56,000 bases of DNA, taken from an uncultured Mediterraneibacter sp. (GTDB lineage Bacteria > Bacillota > Clostridia > Lachnospirales > Lachnospiraceae). The notes beneath the pieces were generated by a model. It did not search any database and was not told the DNA's origin. It saw only the letters and a program-made list of their open reading frames with translations. Below are positions 45,184-54,680 of this stretch, one piece after another (the stretch's first letter is position 1; each line of letters starts with the position of its first letter). The stretch is from NCBI GenBank assembly GCA_944377745.1, contig CALWFV010000019.1, forward strand, positions 1-56,000, given 5' to 3'. The position numbers and the translations under genes are program-made.

Positions 45184-47535
45184 TCAGAGCATCTCCTCCT
45201 CCCCGAAGGCTTTCAGGAACTGTTTCCTCCCATATCCCGGGAATTCCACTTCCACCATCATTTCATCCTCCGAAACCAGGATCCCTTCGCCGTATTTTCT
45301 GTGCCGCACCCGCTGTTCCGGCGGCTTCGTCCCGGATCCTGCTTTTTCTTTTCCAAGAACTTCATCTCCCGTTTCTTTCTTTCCCAGGTCTTCATCCCCT
45401 GCTTCTTTCTTTTCTAGGTCTTTTTTCTCCGGCTTCAGTTCAGATTCTGTCCTCTTCTTACGGATCTGCTCCTGCACTTCCCGACGCATCTGCTGCAGAT
45501 TGTTCCGCTTCTCCTCCTCAGTCCGCACATCGTCTCTCTTAAGAAGATGCTGCGGTATCATCTGCAGATACCGGCTGGGCTCTCCCAGCACCCCCGGCTC
45601 TCCGGGATTGGTATACCAGGACAGTTCCAGTTCGTTCCTGGCACGGGTGATCCCCACGAAGAACAATCTCCGCTCCTCTTCCTCCTGCTCAAAGTTCCTG
45701 CACCGCAGCGGGATCAGCCCCTGATTCATTCCGGTCAGGAACACTGTATCAAACTCCAGCCCTTTGGAAGCGTGAAGGGTCATCAGTTTCACTGTATCCG
45801 TGTCCGCTTCTTCTGCACCCTTTTCCTCATCTGCAGCTTTCTCGCCCGCATCCAGCTTCATGCCATAGAGTGCAGAGCTGTTGATAAACTCCCGCACACA
45901 GTCTGTAAAATCACGTCCTCCTGTCCCGGCGGAGCAGGCTGTGCACATCCTTTCCAGGAATCCTATCACTTTCTCCTCATCGGACGCGTATTCCGCTGAT
46001 GTGGGATGGAGCATTTCCTTTAATCCAAAATATGCAAACAGTTCCTCCGCAGAAGGGCTCTCCCCTTCACCGGTTCTTCTGTCGGAAAAATAATCCTGGA
46101 ATCCCTGCATCTTCCGGAAGAACTGATCTGAGCCGCCCGCCTTCCCTGAGACCGCGGTAACTGCAGCGATCCGTTCGGACGTTTCTCCCTTCTCTCCAAT
46201 GGCTCTTCTCACAATGTCCTGAGCCTGTTTCTTTGTACATTTCTCCCCATATCGAGTATCTGTCAGCACCTGCATCGCTGTCTGCGCATCTGCCGGATTT
46301 ACAGAGAAACGGAATACTTTCACAAGCCAGTCCAGTACCGGAATATCCTTCAGAGTCTTCTTCACAGACAACTCACAGGGGATTCCCTGTCTCTCAAACA
46401 CCTTCACCAGGATCTCCGACTGCTTCTGAAGCCGGTAGAACACAGCGATCCCGCTGTATGGCTCTCCTTTCTCATGGAACGTCCGGATCCGCTCCGCCAG
46501 ATACTCCGCCTCCTGGAATGGATCGTAGTGATTTTTTACCACGATCTTCCCGGTCTCTTCCCTGCTTCCACGGATCTGCTCTCCAAACTGAAGAAAGCGG
46601 TTCGCCGCTTCAAGGATAGACGCATTGGAACGGTAGTTTACCGGAAGAGTCAGTTCCTTTGCCCCGAACCGGTGCTTCAGGAGGAAAAACATATTCTCCC
46701 CGGTCCCCCGCCAACTGTAGATCACCTGGTTCGGATCGCCCACCGCAAACAGTTTCGCAGACTTCTGAGGCCCGCACAGCGCTTCCAGAAACTCGAGCTG
46801 GAGCCGGTCGCTGTCCTGCACTTCGTCTACGATCACCCACTCCGGATGCCACTCTCCATCCGAAAGCAGGTTCATGCTCACCCGGAGCAGATCTGCAAAG
46901 GACATTTTGTTCTGTCTCTTCTTCTCCTCCAGAAGAAGGGGATAGAGCCGGAACAGATCATCTTTGTAGCGGCTCTCAGTCTTTCCTGTGAGATAAGCCT
47001 GATACTCCTGCTCCAGCCTTTTCTTCAGCCGGTTCCTGTATTTCACTTTCAGCCCCTGCTCCGTAATGATATCCAGCGCCAGATCCGTCTCCTCATCCGG
47101 GTCCATGACCGTGAATTCTTTCGTCCATCCCTCCTGCTCCACAGGAAGGCGATCCTTTAGGAGCCGCAGTGCCACGCTGTGGAACGTCCCGAAGCCCTGC
47201 ACCTGTTCCGAAGTGATCTGCGGTTCCCTCCGCATGAGCCGTTCCGTGATCTCGTCCGCCGCTTTATTCGTAAACGTCAGCACCACCATCCGCTCCAGCG
47301 GCACCTGCTTCTCCTGATGAAGATACAGGATCTTCTCGATCAGCACAGTGGTCTTTCCGCTGCCCACATTCGCGTTCACCACGCAGGCCGGGCTCTCATC
47401 GAGCACCGCTGCTCTCTGATATTCATTTAAGTGGATCTGTTTTGTTTCTTCCGTCATCTTTTCCTCCGATCCTCCAATGATCTTCTGATGATCCCCCAAT
47501 CGATCTTCATCCGTTTTTCTGCTTCGTGAAAGCAT
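45184..47535 (-). CDS. UvrD/PcrA-like superfamily 1 DNA helicase
   Basis: 783 aa from ATG 47535 (GGAGGAGG just upstream), or 757 aa from ATG 47457, which also has GGAGG 5 bp upstream; the core starts after either. Walker A NANVGSGKTTVL, motif II VDEVQDSDRL, motif IV region QVIYSWRGTGENMF, motif V LMTLHASKGLEFDTVFLTG, motif VI FVGITRARNEL. A low-complexity Lys/Glu stretch near the C-terminus repeats a ~10-aa unit three times (KKEAGDEDLG, KKETGDEVLG, KEKAGSGTK). The end (VRHRKYGEGILVSEDEMMVEVEF) is the PcrA tudor-like RNA-polymerase-binding domain. Probably a DNA repair/transcription helicase. Confidence 0.92.
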   Translation of the reverse strand: MLSRSRKTDEDRLGDHQKIIGGSEEKMTEETKQIHLNEYQRAAVLDESPACVVNANVGSGKTTVLIEKILYLHQEKQVPLERMVVLTFTNKAADEITERLMRREPQITSEQVQGFGTFHSVALRLLKDRLPVEQEGWTKEFTVMDPDEETDLALDIITEQGLKVKYRNRLKKRLEQEYQAYLTGKTESRYKDDLFRLYPLLLEEKKRQNKMSFADLLRVSMNLLSDGEWHPEWVIVDEVQDSDRLQLEFLEALCGPQKSAKLFAVGDPNQVIYSWRGTGENMFFLLKHRFGAKELTLPVNYRSNASILEAANRFLQFGEQIRGSREETGKIVVKNHYDPFQEAEYLAERIRTFHEKGEPYSGIAVFYRLQKQSEILVKVFERQGIPCELSVKKTLKDIPVLDWLVKVFRFSVNPADAQTAMQVLTDTRYGEKCTKKQAQDIVRRAIGEKGETSERIAAVTAVSGKAGGSDQFFRKMQGFQDYFSDRRTGEGESPSAEELFAYFGLKEMLHPTSAEYASDEEKVIGFLERMCTACSAGTGGRDFTDCVREFINSSALYGMKLDAGEKAADEEKGAEEADTDTVKLMTLHASKGLEFDTVFLTGMNQGLIPLRCRNFEQEEEERRLFFVGITRARNELELSWYTNPGEPGVLGEPSRYLQMIPQHLLKRDDVRTEEEKRNNLQQMRREVQEQIRKKRTESELKPEKKDLEKKEAGDEDLGKKETGDEVLGKEKAGSGTKPPEQRVRHRKYGEGILVSEDEMMVEVEFPGYGRKQFLKAFGEEEML

Positions 47536-47574
47536 TTTCCTCCTCCGGAAAAGTTACAGGCAACATATTGGCGT

Positions 47575-50316
47575 CTAGGACAGCAGATCATCATATCTGC
47601 GCCGGAGTTTTCCACGTATCTTCTCTGTTTTCTCACGGTTTTCCACAACCCGTACCTCGATCTGCATATCCGCCGGGCATACCGCGTGATAGCGGAGCGT
47701 ATTCTCCAGCCCGCGGAGATTGTCAGGATCCGTGAGCCATTCCTCATAAAATGAATTTCCCACCGTCAGGATCAGCCTGTGTCCTTCCACCTCGACCTGC
47801 TCTGCCGTCCGGAGGAAAGCTCCTCCGCTCTCCCCGTTCTGTATCACGCTGTTGCAAAACTCCTGCCACTCTGCCGGCAGTCTATAGAAAGAAAAACCTT
47901 TCTGAATAAACGGACGTGCTTCCTCAATTTCTTTTCTTTCAAACTCCGGCGGCTCACTCTCTTCCAGAAGGTTCCTCAGCCCCCAGAGCACCATGTTCCG
48001 GTCCAGGCTGTAATCCCCCACGCACGCCGGGCAGCCGCTCTCACAGGAGCATCCTTCCACCATTCGTATGGCATTCTCAATGATCTGCGGGACAACCTCA
48101 AATATCTTCTCCGAGTACCCCAGACCGCCCTCGTATTTGTCATAGATATAAAGCGAGACTACCTGATCCTCCCGCCCATCCGGGATGGCTGCACTGTTGG
48201 AGATAACCGCGTCAATGTCGTCCCGCTCCGTCATCGTAGTCATCATCGCCGCGTTTTTCAGCGCATAACACAGCCCCTCAAAATGGTTATTGAGCACCAG
48301 TTCCCCGTTTCGGTCAGGCACAAGGAGACTGCGGTAGACCTCCACCACATTTTCCGGGATCTCGATCCAGGTACTCTCCGTATCATAATCCTTCTGCAAG
48401 GGCTGCGTCAGCTCCACATATCCCAGGTTCTGGTGATTGTGGAACTGGAGTTTCTTATACATGAAGATCACTTCGTTCACGTTGATATCCCCGAAATGGA
48501 TTGTCGTCCGCCCGGCCTGTTCCTGACGGAAGGTCTGCAGGATCCTCGTCTCCTCGGTCCCCGCCGGGACCGTATAATAATTTCCTTCAAAGGGCACCGC
48601 CTCCGCGGTCCGGCTGACCAGATCCAGCTTCAGCACCTCATAGAGCACGCCCTCATGCATATAGACCGCGCCCGGGTGCAGCTCATGATATGCCTGGGAT
48701 TCATCCATCTCGGTGACTTCCCTGCCAGCCCCCTTCGCCTGCCTTCTTCCATTCACAAACTCCACTTCATCCTTCACGATCAGCTTAAACCGTGTCCTGT
48801 CCATATTTCTCAGACTGTAGTCTCCCGCTGGGAACGCCGGTCCTGCCCATGCGAAACGCCCGGAAAGGCTTTTTACCTCTTCGGAATTCATAAGCACAGG
48901 GATGACCTCGCCCAGATCCGGGAACAGAGCGGCATCATCCAGAGACAGAGGCATCTCCGCTGCCGCCGCCCGGATATGCGCCAGTTCGATCAGCAGGTTG
49001 TCCGGATCCACGATGGCATTCTCACTGGAATTTGAAAACAGCCACTCCTGATCAATGGCAATATACTGGTCAAAGGGCTGATTCTCAAGGATCAGATAGT
49101 TGACGCACCTTTCTCCGCCCTGTTCTTTACTCCCTGCGCTCCTTCCAGCACGCCCGGTCTGCTGCCAGAAGGACGCCCTTGTGCCGGGATATCCCACGAT
49201 CACCGTAGAATCCAGACTGCCGATGTCAATGCCAAGTTCCAGCGCATTGGTGGACACCAGCCCCGACAGCTCCCCTTCCGTCATCTTGCGCTCGATCTCC
49301 CGCCGTTCCAGGGGCGTATAGCCGCCCCGGTACCCGGCGATCTTCCCGCCGTCTCCATGCCCCAGGAACCCGGCAGCGTCCAGCTTGTCCCTGGACTCCT
49401 TGAGGATCACTTCCACATTCCTGCGGCTCCTGCCAAATGCGATGAAATGCCGGTCCTCTTCCACCAGTTCCGGGATCAGATCCACAGCCACCGAGGAAGC
49501 CGAACGTCTCCCATAAACCTTGTCATTGTTCCCCCGGATCTCCGGCGGCTGAACGATACGATACTCCTTCTCCACCGCAGGTGAACCGTCCCGGTCGATC
49601 AAAACAAACTTCTCCCCGCAGATCCGCTCCGCAAGTTCCAGCGGATTGGCGATCGTTGCAGAACTGCACAGAAACCGGGGCTTTGACCTGTAATAGCCGC
49701 AGACTCTTTTCATCCTCCGGAAAATATTCGCCAGATGGGCACCGAACGCCCCTCTGTATGTATGCAGTTCATCGATGACAACATATTTCAGATTGGTAAA
49801 AATAAAATCAAACCCGTGTTTGCTGTGGTTCGGCAGGAACGCCGCGTTCAGCATCTCCGGGTTGGTCAGGATGATATTCGCGCTCTTGCGGATCCGGCTG
49901 CGCTCCGCCTGCATGGTATCCCCGTCGTAAACTCCCGCGGCGATGCGCCCCTCGCCGAAATACTCAAGTATAGGCTGAAGTGCCCGATACTGGTCTGCCG
50001 CCAGAGCTTTCGTCGGATAGACAAAGATTGCCCGGGTGAGCGGATCCTCCAGGATCGCCTGCAGTACCGGAAGCAGGAAACTCAGAGTCTTTCCGCTGGC
50101 GGTAGACGTGGTGATCACCACGTTCTCTCCCTGATGCGCCTTCTCAAACATCTCCGCCTGATGGGTATAGAGACGGGGGATGCCGTAGGAGGTCAGATAA
50201 GAGCGGACATCCGGGTGAAGCGAAGAGGGGAACTCTGCAAAAGAAGCCGCATGCGCCGGTATGGTTTTCGTGTATATAGTCTGTTTCTCAATAGTATTTT
50301 CATTATAATCCTGCAT
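47575..50316 (-). CDS. DEAD/DEAH-box helicase with DUF1998 domain (MrfA/YprA-like)
   Basis: 913 aa. Superfamily 2 core: TTSTASGKTLSFLLP (Walker A), YPTKALAADQ, VIDELHTYRGAFGAHL (DELH), CSSATIANP, GRAGRSAGSKEQG. The C-terminal DUF1998 domain holds a four-Cys metal motif (CSCESGCPACVGDYSLDRN). It matches Bacillus MrfA, a helicase acting with the exonuclease MrfB in mitomycin-C repair. No MrfB homologue is adjacent; the UvrD-like helicase gene lies 39 bp downstream instead. ATG follows AGGTTTACA with a weak ribosome site. Metal binding and repair role are family knowledge. Confidence 0.9.
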   Translation of the reverse strand: MQDYNENTIEKQTIYTKTIPAHAASFAEFPSSLHPDVRSYLTSYGIPRLYTHQAEMFEKAHQGENVVITTSTASGKTLSFLLPVLQAILEDPLTRAIFVYPTKALAADQYRALQPILEYFGEGRIAAGVYDGDTMQAERSRIRKSANIILTNPEMLNAAFLPNHSKHGFDFIFTNLKYVVIDELHTYRGAFGAHLANIFRRMKRVCGYYRSKPRFLCSSATIANPLELAERICGEKFVLIDRDGSPAVEKEYRIVQPPEIRGNNDKVYGRRSASSVAVDLIPELVEEDRHFIAFGRSRRNVEVILKESRDKLDAAGFLGHGDGGKIAGYRGGYTPLERREIERKMTEGELSGLVSTNALELGIDIGSLDSTVIVGYPGTRASFWQQTGRAGRSAGSKEQGGERCVNYLILENQPFDQYIAIDQEWLFSNSSENAIVDPDNLLIELAHIRAAAAEMPLSLDDAALFPDLGEVIPVLMNSEEVKSLSGRFAWAGPAFPAGDYSLRNMDRTRFKLIVKDEVEFVNGRRQAKGAGREVTEMDESQAYHELHPGAVYMHEGVLYEVLKLDLVSRTAEAVPFEGNYYTVPAGTEETRILQTFRQEQAGRTTIHFGDINVNEVIFMYKKLQFHNHQNLGYVELTQPLQKDYDTESTWIEIPENVVEVYRSLLVPDRNGELVLNNHFEGLCYALKNAAMMTTMTERDDIDAVISNSAAIPDGREDQVVSLYIYDKYEGGLGYSEKIFEVVPQIIENAIRMVEGCSCESGCPACVGDYSLDRNMVLWGLRNLLEESEPPEFERKEIEEARPFIQKGFSFYRLPAEWQEFCNSVIQNGESGGAFLRTAEQVEVEGHRLILTVGNSFYEEWLTDPDNLRGLENTLRYHAVCPADMQIEVRVVENREKTEKIRGKLRRRYDDLLS

Positions 50317-50347
50317 TGTAAACCTCTTTGTTTATTTAAATGTTTTC

Positions 50348-52018
50348 TCAAAATCCTGCTTTCCGTAGTTCGTCCATCATGGCTGAACGCCTTTTATATG
50401 TATCCTTCCAGACCGCTGCCGTCTTCTCGGCGATTTCCCTTCCATCCGGATATCTTCGAAGCTTTTTCAGATAGCTTATCAGATCCCGGTATGCTTTCCG
50501 TTGTGCCGCTCCCTCTGCTGCCCGCTGCACATATCTGACATACATATCACGCACTTCTTCCGGGAAGCGTTTCTTTAAAACCTTTTCATACCGATCCAGA
50601 GCATTGATGCTTCCGGACATCCGGATTTCCTGCATCAAACGGTCATACATCTCTTCATGGTCAAGCAGTTCGCACCTTATCGTGCGAAGTTTCTCCGAAA
50701 CCAGCATCTTCCCTCTCAGTTCCTGCCATTCCTCCGGACTGCACACTGCTTTCAGCTTCAGAAGATTGTCAAGCCCGTACTCCCCACACTCAAAGATATG
50801 CCAGATCAGTTCACTTTTATATTTCTCCTTCTGTCCGGTCATATCGTAAATCTCGATGAGTTTGGCACTGTATTTTGATACAAGTCCCTGAGAACCTTTA
50901 TCCAGTTCCTTACTCTCCTTTAATACGGCTTCCGCCCGGTCATACTCTTTTGAGAGCAGATAGTCTTTTACCTCCGCCTCACGGATTTCATGAAACTGTC
51001 GATAGTTATTTCTATATCTCCGTATTTCTTCCTTCGGACACTCCAGGCGTTCCATCAGACTGATCCGCTGGAGAACGCAAGAGGGATACAGGTATTGATA
51101 GTTCCAACTGTCTTTCGCTTCGCTCTGTTCCAGTTTCTCTATCTTTTCATCCACTTCCCGGATCTGTTCCCTCAGCAGTCCTTCATCATGAAATTCCGTG
51201 ATAAGAAAATCTTCAAGATAATCTTCCATATACTCTGACACATAGTTCTTTCGATGTTCCCTGAGCCACCGGATCATCTGCTTTTCCTGCTCCTCGTCCG
51301 CTGCCATAAGGATCTTCTTCCAGTTATCATAGCATAGGCCTCCTATATAAGTATAACCGCCGTCCGAATCGTCCATCTCCCGGTTCCCGATCTCATGGAA
51401 GACATAATTAGTAAGTTCAAATGCCTCCTTCGGACAGTTTCTTTTCAACAACTGAGGAACGTTCTCGTACAACACAGCCCCAAGGTCCCTGACATACTCA
51501 TATGCATTTCTGTAATCTATAAATCCGCTTCTGTCAGAATATTTCCAGCCAATCTCATCGATCTGATGTTTCAGGCGGGTCAGTGTTGCCGGACCGACCG
51601 GGGCATATTGGGTCATGAGCCGGTTATAAAGATCCTCGTCCTGACATATAAGTGATGCCATCAGTTTCTTAAGCTCTTCTTCCGGTATCTGTTCTATAAG
51701 ATCCTGAATCGCCTGAAGCCGCTCGTTTTTCCGCTTCGCAAGTTCTTCAAAATAATCTTCCGGACCGCCTTCGATCTCGTAAAGCACCGCCGCCATATGC
51801 TTGCAGTAGTTTCCTGAATCCGCATAGGGACAACTGCAGTACATATCCGTGATCTCATCGTCCTGTATCTCAATGGACACCTCATAATCCTCGGTCCCCT
51901 CCACCTCTGCGTGGTACCCTGTATCTGTCCTGTCCAGGGAGACGACAGCTCCTTCTTCATAATAGTTCCGTCCCCGCTCCAGAATGTGGGGACGGAACAG
52001 TTCTTTCCAGTTCTGCAT
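50348..52018 (-). CDS. SWIM zinc-finger protein
   Basis: 556 aa. The SWIM motif CSCPYADSGNYCKHMAAVLYE (about residues 60-80) follows a small beta domain; it is a CxCxnCxH zinc site used for nucleic-acid or protein contacts. The rest (100-556) is all helical and TPR-like, rich in Glu/Lys/Arg. Similar stand-alone proteins occur near helicases in clostridia. It lies one base from the gene before and 31 bp from the DUF1998 helicase, so it is probably in one operon. Function unknown; a DNA-repair or regulatory partner of the helicases is a guess. Confidence 0.85.
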   Translation of the reverse strand: MQNWKELFRPHILERGRNYYEEGAVVSLDRTDTGYHAEVEGTEDYEVSIEIQDDEITDMYCSCPYADSGNYCKHMAAVLYEIEGGPEDYFEELAKRKNERLQAIQDLIEQIPEEELKKLMASLICQDEDLYNRLMTQYAPVGPATLTRLKHQIDEIGWKYSDRSGFIDYRNAYEYVRDLGAVLYENVPQLLKRNCPKEAFELTNYVFHEIGNREMDDSDGGYTYIGGLCYDNWKKILMAADEEQEKQMIRWLREHRKNYVSEYMEDYLEDFLITEFHDEGLLREQIREVDEKIEKLEQSEAKDSWNYQYLYPSCVLQRISLMERLECPKEEIRRYRNNYRQFHEIREAEVKDYLLSKEYDRAEAVLKESKELDKGSQGLVSKYSAKLIEIYDMTGQKEKYKSELIWHIFECGEYGLDNLLKLKAVCSPEEWQELRGKMLVSEKLRTIRCELLDHEEMYDRLMQEIRMSGSINALDRYEKVLKKRFPEEVRDMYVRYVQRAAEGAAQRKAYRDLISYLKKLRRYPDGREIAEKTAAVWKDTYKRRSAMMDELRKAGF

Positions 52019-52019
52019 T

Positions 52020-52736
52020 TTAGTTTCCTCTTTTATAAATCTTTTCAGTCTCGTAGATAAGGAGCGTGATCACGCTGATAAAGTCGATCAGCCTGAACGT
52101 TAGTGAGAGCTTTCTTGTTTCATATGCATAGTCCCGCTTCCCCTCCATCACTACTCCCTCCAGGTTATCCTGGGCAAAATTATTTCTTATAATCCTGCAC
52201 TGATCTAAAATATCATACAAATCTGAATACTCTTCATGGAACTCTTCCACCGACTTTCCTAATATACTACATAAATATCTGTATAAATACGGAATTTTTC
52301 CCTTTGGTCTAAAGCTAATCCTTCCTTCTTCTTCAAAAAGTTTATATATGTGATTCATAGTTTTTTCTAAAAATGAATACAGTAAAATGATTAAATGCGG
52401 AATCATCACATCAGCGATCCATTCCCTCTTATATTCTTCAGACGCTATACTGGAAAACCACTCATAATCTGTAAATCCATACGTATTCGCATAAGCACCC
52501 GATTCTATCCTTTTTCTTCTCTCCAGACATTTTTCTTCTTCCTGTTCAAGCAGCTTCACGATGCCGTAGCAATAGTCATTCAGTGACCAAAGTTCATCCC
52601 CGAATATATCAAAGGGAAATATAGTTCCCTGATATAAAATATAGTCCGTTTTTTCTACATCTACAGGTTTTCCTTGCTCATCAAATGTAAAGCAGAAAGC
52701 ACTGCTGTGTTTTAGTCCATTCCAGAATTCATTCAT
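52020..52736 (-). CDS. Unknown protein with possible HEPN-like fold
   Basis: 238 aa. I do not recognise the family. The helical centre LLYSFLEKTMNHIYKLFEEE and the C-terminal DQCRIIRNNFAQDNLE look like HEPN-type RNA-binding domains, but the His expected after RN-x3 (RxxxxH) is Gln, so RNase activity would be doubtful. The gene is clearly more AT-rich than its neighbours, which hints at transfer. Start overlaps the HAD stop by 4 bp; the SWIM gene starts 1 bp beyond its stop. HEPN assignment is weak and should be tested. Confidence 0.5.
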   Translation of the reverse strand: MNEFWNGLKHSSAFCFTFDEQGKPVDVEKTDYILYQGTIFPFDIFGDELWSLNDYCYGIVKLLEQEEEKCLERRKRIESGAYANTYGFTDYEWFSSIASEEYKREWIADVMIPHLIILLYSFLEKTMNHIYKLFEEEGRISFRPKGKIPYLYRYLCSILGKSVEEFHEEYSDLYDILDQCRIIRNNFAQDNLEGVVMEGKRDYAYETRKLSLTFRLIDFISVITLLIYETEKIYKRGN

Positions 52737-53488
52737 TTCTTTCTCCGTTCAGGGCATCCCCCCAGAAGTCCCCTGATAAATCCATCCAGTTCCTCTTCCG
52801 TCTCCACGCAGACCACTCTCCCCGGTCCCGTTCTCCCCGCATCTTCCGGCTTTTGTCTCCGTCTCCGGTTCATCCACACCGCGTTCCATCCGGCGTTCAA
52901 CGCTCCCACCACATCCAGTGCATACGCATCCCCGACAAACCAGATTTCAGTATCCTCCAGTCCCATCGCCTGCTTCGCGCAGTCAAAAATCTTCCTCTCC
53001 GGTTTCTCTGCCCCCACATCCGCGGATACGAAGATATTCCCGTGAGGGACCCACCTCTCCGCCTGAAGGCTTTTCACTTTGTTCCACTGGTGACCGGACG
53101 GTCCGTTGGTGATAATCCCCAGTTCCGTCTTTTCCAAACAGAAGCTCAGTATCTCCTCCATCAAAGGAGACATATGGATATGTCTCTGGCGGTCTGCATA
53201 GATTTTCTGGAAATCAAGCGCTTCTTTATCCGTAATGGAAATGTCAAATTCCTCAAAGGCTTTCTGTACCCGGTAAATATACATTTCTTCCATTGTAATC
53301 TCTCCCGCCATCGCCCGGGAGTATACCCGGTCGCTGTATTTTCTCGTGACAGGGTAGATCACATCCGCCGGCACTGCAGGCTCTGCCCCGAAATATTCCA
53401 CATATGCCTCTTTAAACGGAACCGTCTGGTCATACAATGTATCGTCTACGTCAAATAAAACCGCTGTTTTTCTGGTCTTCTCCGGCAT
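52733..53488 (-). CDS. HAD-family hydrolase
   Basis: 251 aa. FDVDDTLYDQ (motif I), ITNGPSGHQWNKV (motif II), SADVGAEKPERKIFD (motif III Lys), and WFVGDAYALDVVGALNAG (motif IV), with an alpha-helical cap: a YjjG/phosphoglycolate-like phosphatase. It overlaps the following gene by 4 bp. Substrate unknown. Confidence 0.88.
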   Translation of the reverse strand: MPEKTRKTAVLFDVDDTLYDQTVPFKEAYVEYFGAEPAVPADVIYPVTRKYSDRVYSRAMAGEITMEEMYIYRVQKAFEEFDISITDKEALDFQKIYADRQRHIHMSPLMEEILSFCLEKTELGIITNGPSGHQWNKVKSLQAERWVPHGNIFVSADVGAEKPERKIFDCAKQAMGLEDTEIWFVGDAYALDVVGALNAGWNAVWMNRRRRQKPEDAGRTGPGRVVCVETEEELDGFIRGLLGGCPERRKK

Positions 53489-53512
53489 CTCAAACTCCTT
53501 ATCTCAGATATT

Positions 53513-53707
53513 CTAGATCTGTTTTCTTACCACCGCATACTCATCCCCATTCCGATAATAGGGACACTGGTAATACCGGTCCGATATGATCCGCATATAG
53601 TCATCCTCATCCATATTCATATCGCAGTAATATTCTCCATACTCGTCGTCATATACATAGAATGCACATGTATCGCAGCTTGTCCTCTCTTTGCTTTTCT
53701 TCTGCAT
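53513..53707 (-). CDS. Small Cys-rich protein, DUF6472-like
   Basis: 64 aa. CDTCAFYVYDDEYGEYYCDMNMDEDDY then YYQCPYY: four Cys in the spacing of the DUF6472 family, seen mainly in Lachnospiraceae, probably a metal site. The ATG at 53707 has GAGGATAA about 10 bp upstream. A longer frame to 53830 would cover a TATAAT box (minus strand near 53778) and adds a tail unlike the family, so it was rejected. Function unknown. Confidence 0.72.
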   Translation of the reverse strand: MQKKSKERTSCDTCAFYVYDDEYGEYYCDMNMDEDDYMRIISDRYYQCPYYRNGDEYAVVRKQI

Positions 53708-53893
53708 GTTTATCTTATCCTCTGTTTCTTTTCTGAACTGCCGGCCGTTTTCCTTCACTGACCGGCACACTAATTGTATTATACTGGATTTTACCGTCTT
53801 TGACATCATATTTCGCAGATCTTCTTCCATCGTATGCCTTCTCTCCTGCAGTTCAAACCATATCCAGAAACACGGACGCGCAGCGGCCCTGTC

Positions 53894-53922
53894 TTGATTC
53901 TATGTTAATGAAATGATATGAT
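53894..53922 (+). promoter_or_regulatory. Promoter of second two-component operon
   Basis: TTGATT, 17-bp spacer, TATGAT. A GGGGC-AAAA-GCCCC hairpin follows at 53926-53941 in the leader. Confidence 0.65.
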
Positions 53923-54005
53923 GTTGGGGGCAAAAGCCCCTGACTATGATTCTTTCGCAATGTGTCAAACATTTCTTAATCTGATCATCAAAGGAGACCA
54001 AACCG

Positions 54006-54680
54006 ATGAACACCATACTTCTTCTGGAGGACGACGCCAACCTAAACCGGGGGATCTCCCTCAAACTCACAAAAGAAGGCTACGACGTCCGATCCGCCTT
54101 CACGATCAAAGAAGCCAAAGAACTTTTCAATACATGCAGTCCTGACCTGATCATCAGCGACATCACCCTGCCCGACGGCAGCGGTCTGGACTTCTGCGCT
54201 GATATCCGCAGAAAGAGCAATGTTTTCCTCCTCTTTCTGACCGCCATGGACTCAGAGGTCGACATGGTAAACGGCTATGATATGGGCGCTGACGACTACA
54301 TCACCAAGCCCTTCAGCCTGATGGTCCTTGTCTCCAAGGTCCACGCTTTCATGCGGCGGGCGGACAGCATGCCCCGGACCAGGATCCGCTCCGGAGAGAT
54401 CACGGTATCCTATACGGAAATGAAAGCGTACAGGCTGCAGGAGCCCCTTCCCTTAAGCAAAAAGGAGCTTCAGCTTCTGGTACTTTTCATGGAGAACGCG
54501 CGGCAGGTACTGACGAAAGATCAGATACTGGAGCATGTGTGGGATACGGACGGACAGTTTGTGGACGACAACACTGTGCCCGTAAACATCAGCCGTCTGA
54601 AAGGGAAGTTAGGCGGTTCTTATATCCAGAATGTAAGGGGGATCGGTTATATATGGACAAAAGAAAGTTACAGAGAGTGA
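54006..54680 (+). CDS. Two-component response regulator, OmpR family
   Basis: 224 aa. Receiver with Asp9-Asp10, phosphoacceptor Asp52 (IISDITLPDGSG) and Lys in TKPFS; C-terminal winged helix (about 125-224) ending NVRGIGYIWTKE. AAAGGAGA precedes the ATG. It overlaps the kinase start by 28 bp. It resembles regulators next to antimicrobial-peptide ABC transporters, but that is only a family impression; any transporter lies beyond the window. Confidence 0.94.
   Translation: MNTILLLEDDANLNRGISLKLTKEGYDVRSAFTIKEAKELFNTCSPDLIISDITLPDGSGLDFCADIRRKSNVFLLFLTAMDSEVDMVNGYDMGADDYITKPFSLMVLVSKVHAFMRRADSMPRTRIRSGEITVSYTEMKAYRLQEPLPLSKKELQLLVLFMENARQVLTKDQILEHVWDTDGQFVDDNTVPVNISRLKGKLGGSYIQNVRGIGYIWTKESYRE

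Noticed and set aside
47779-49035. Open frame of 418 aa on the plus strand
   Set aside because: Antisense to the DUF1998 helicase.
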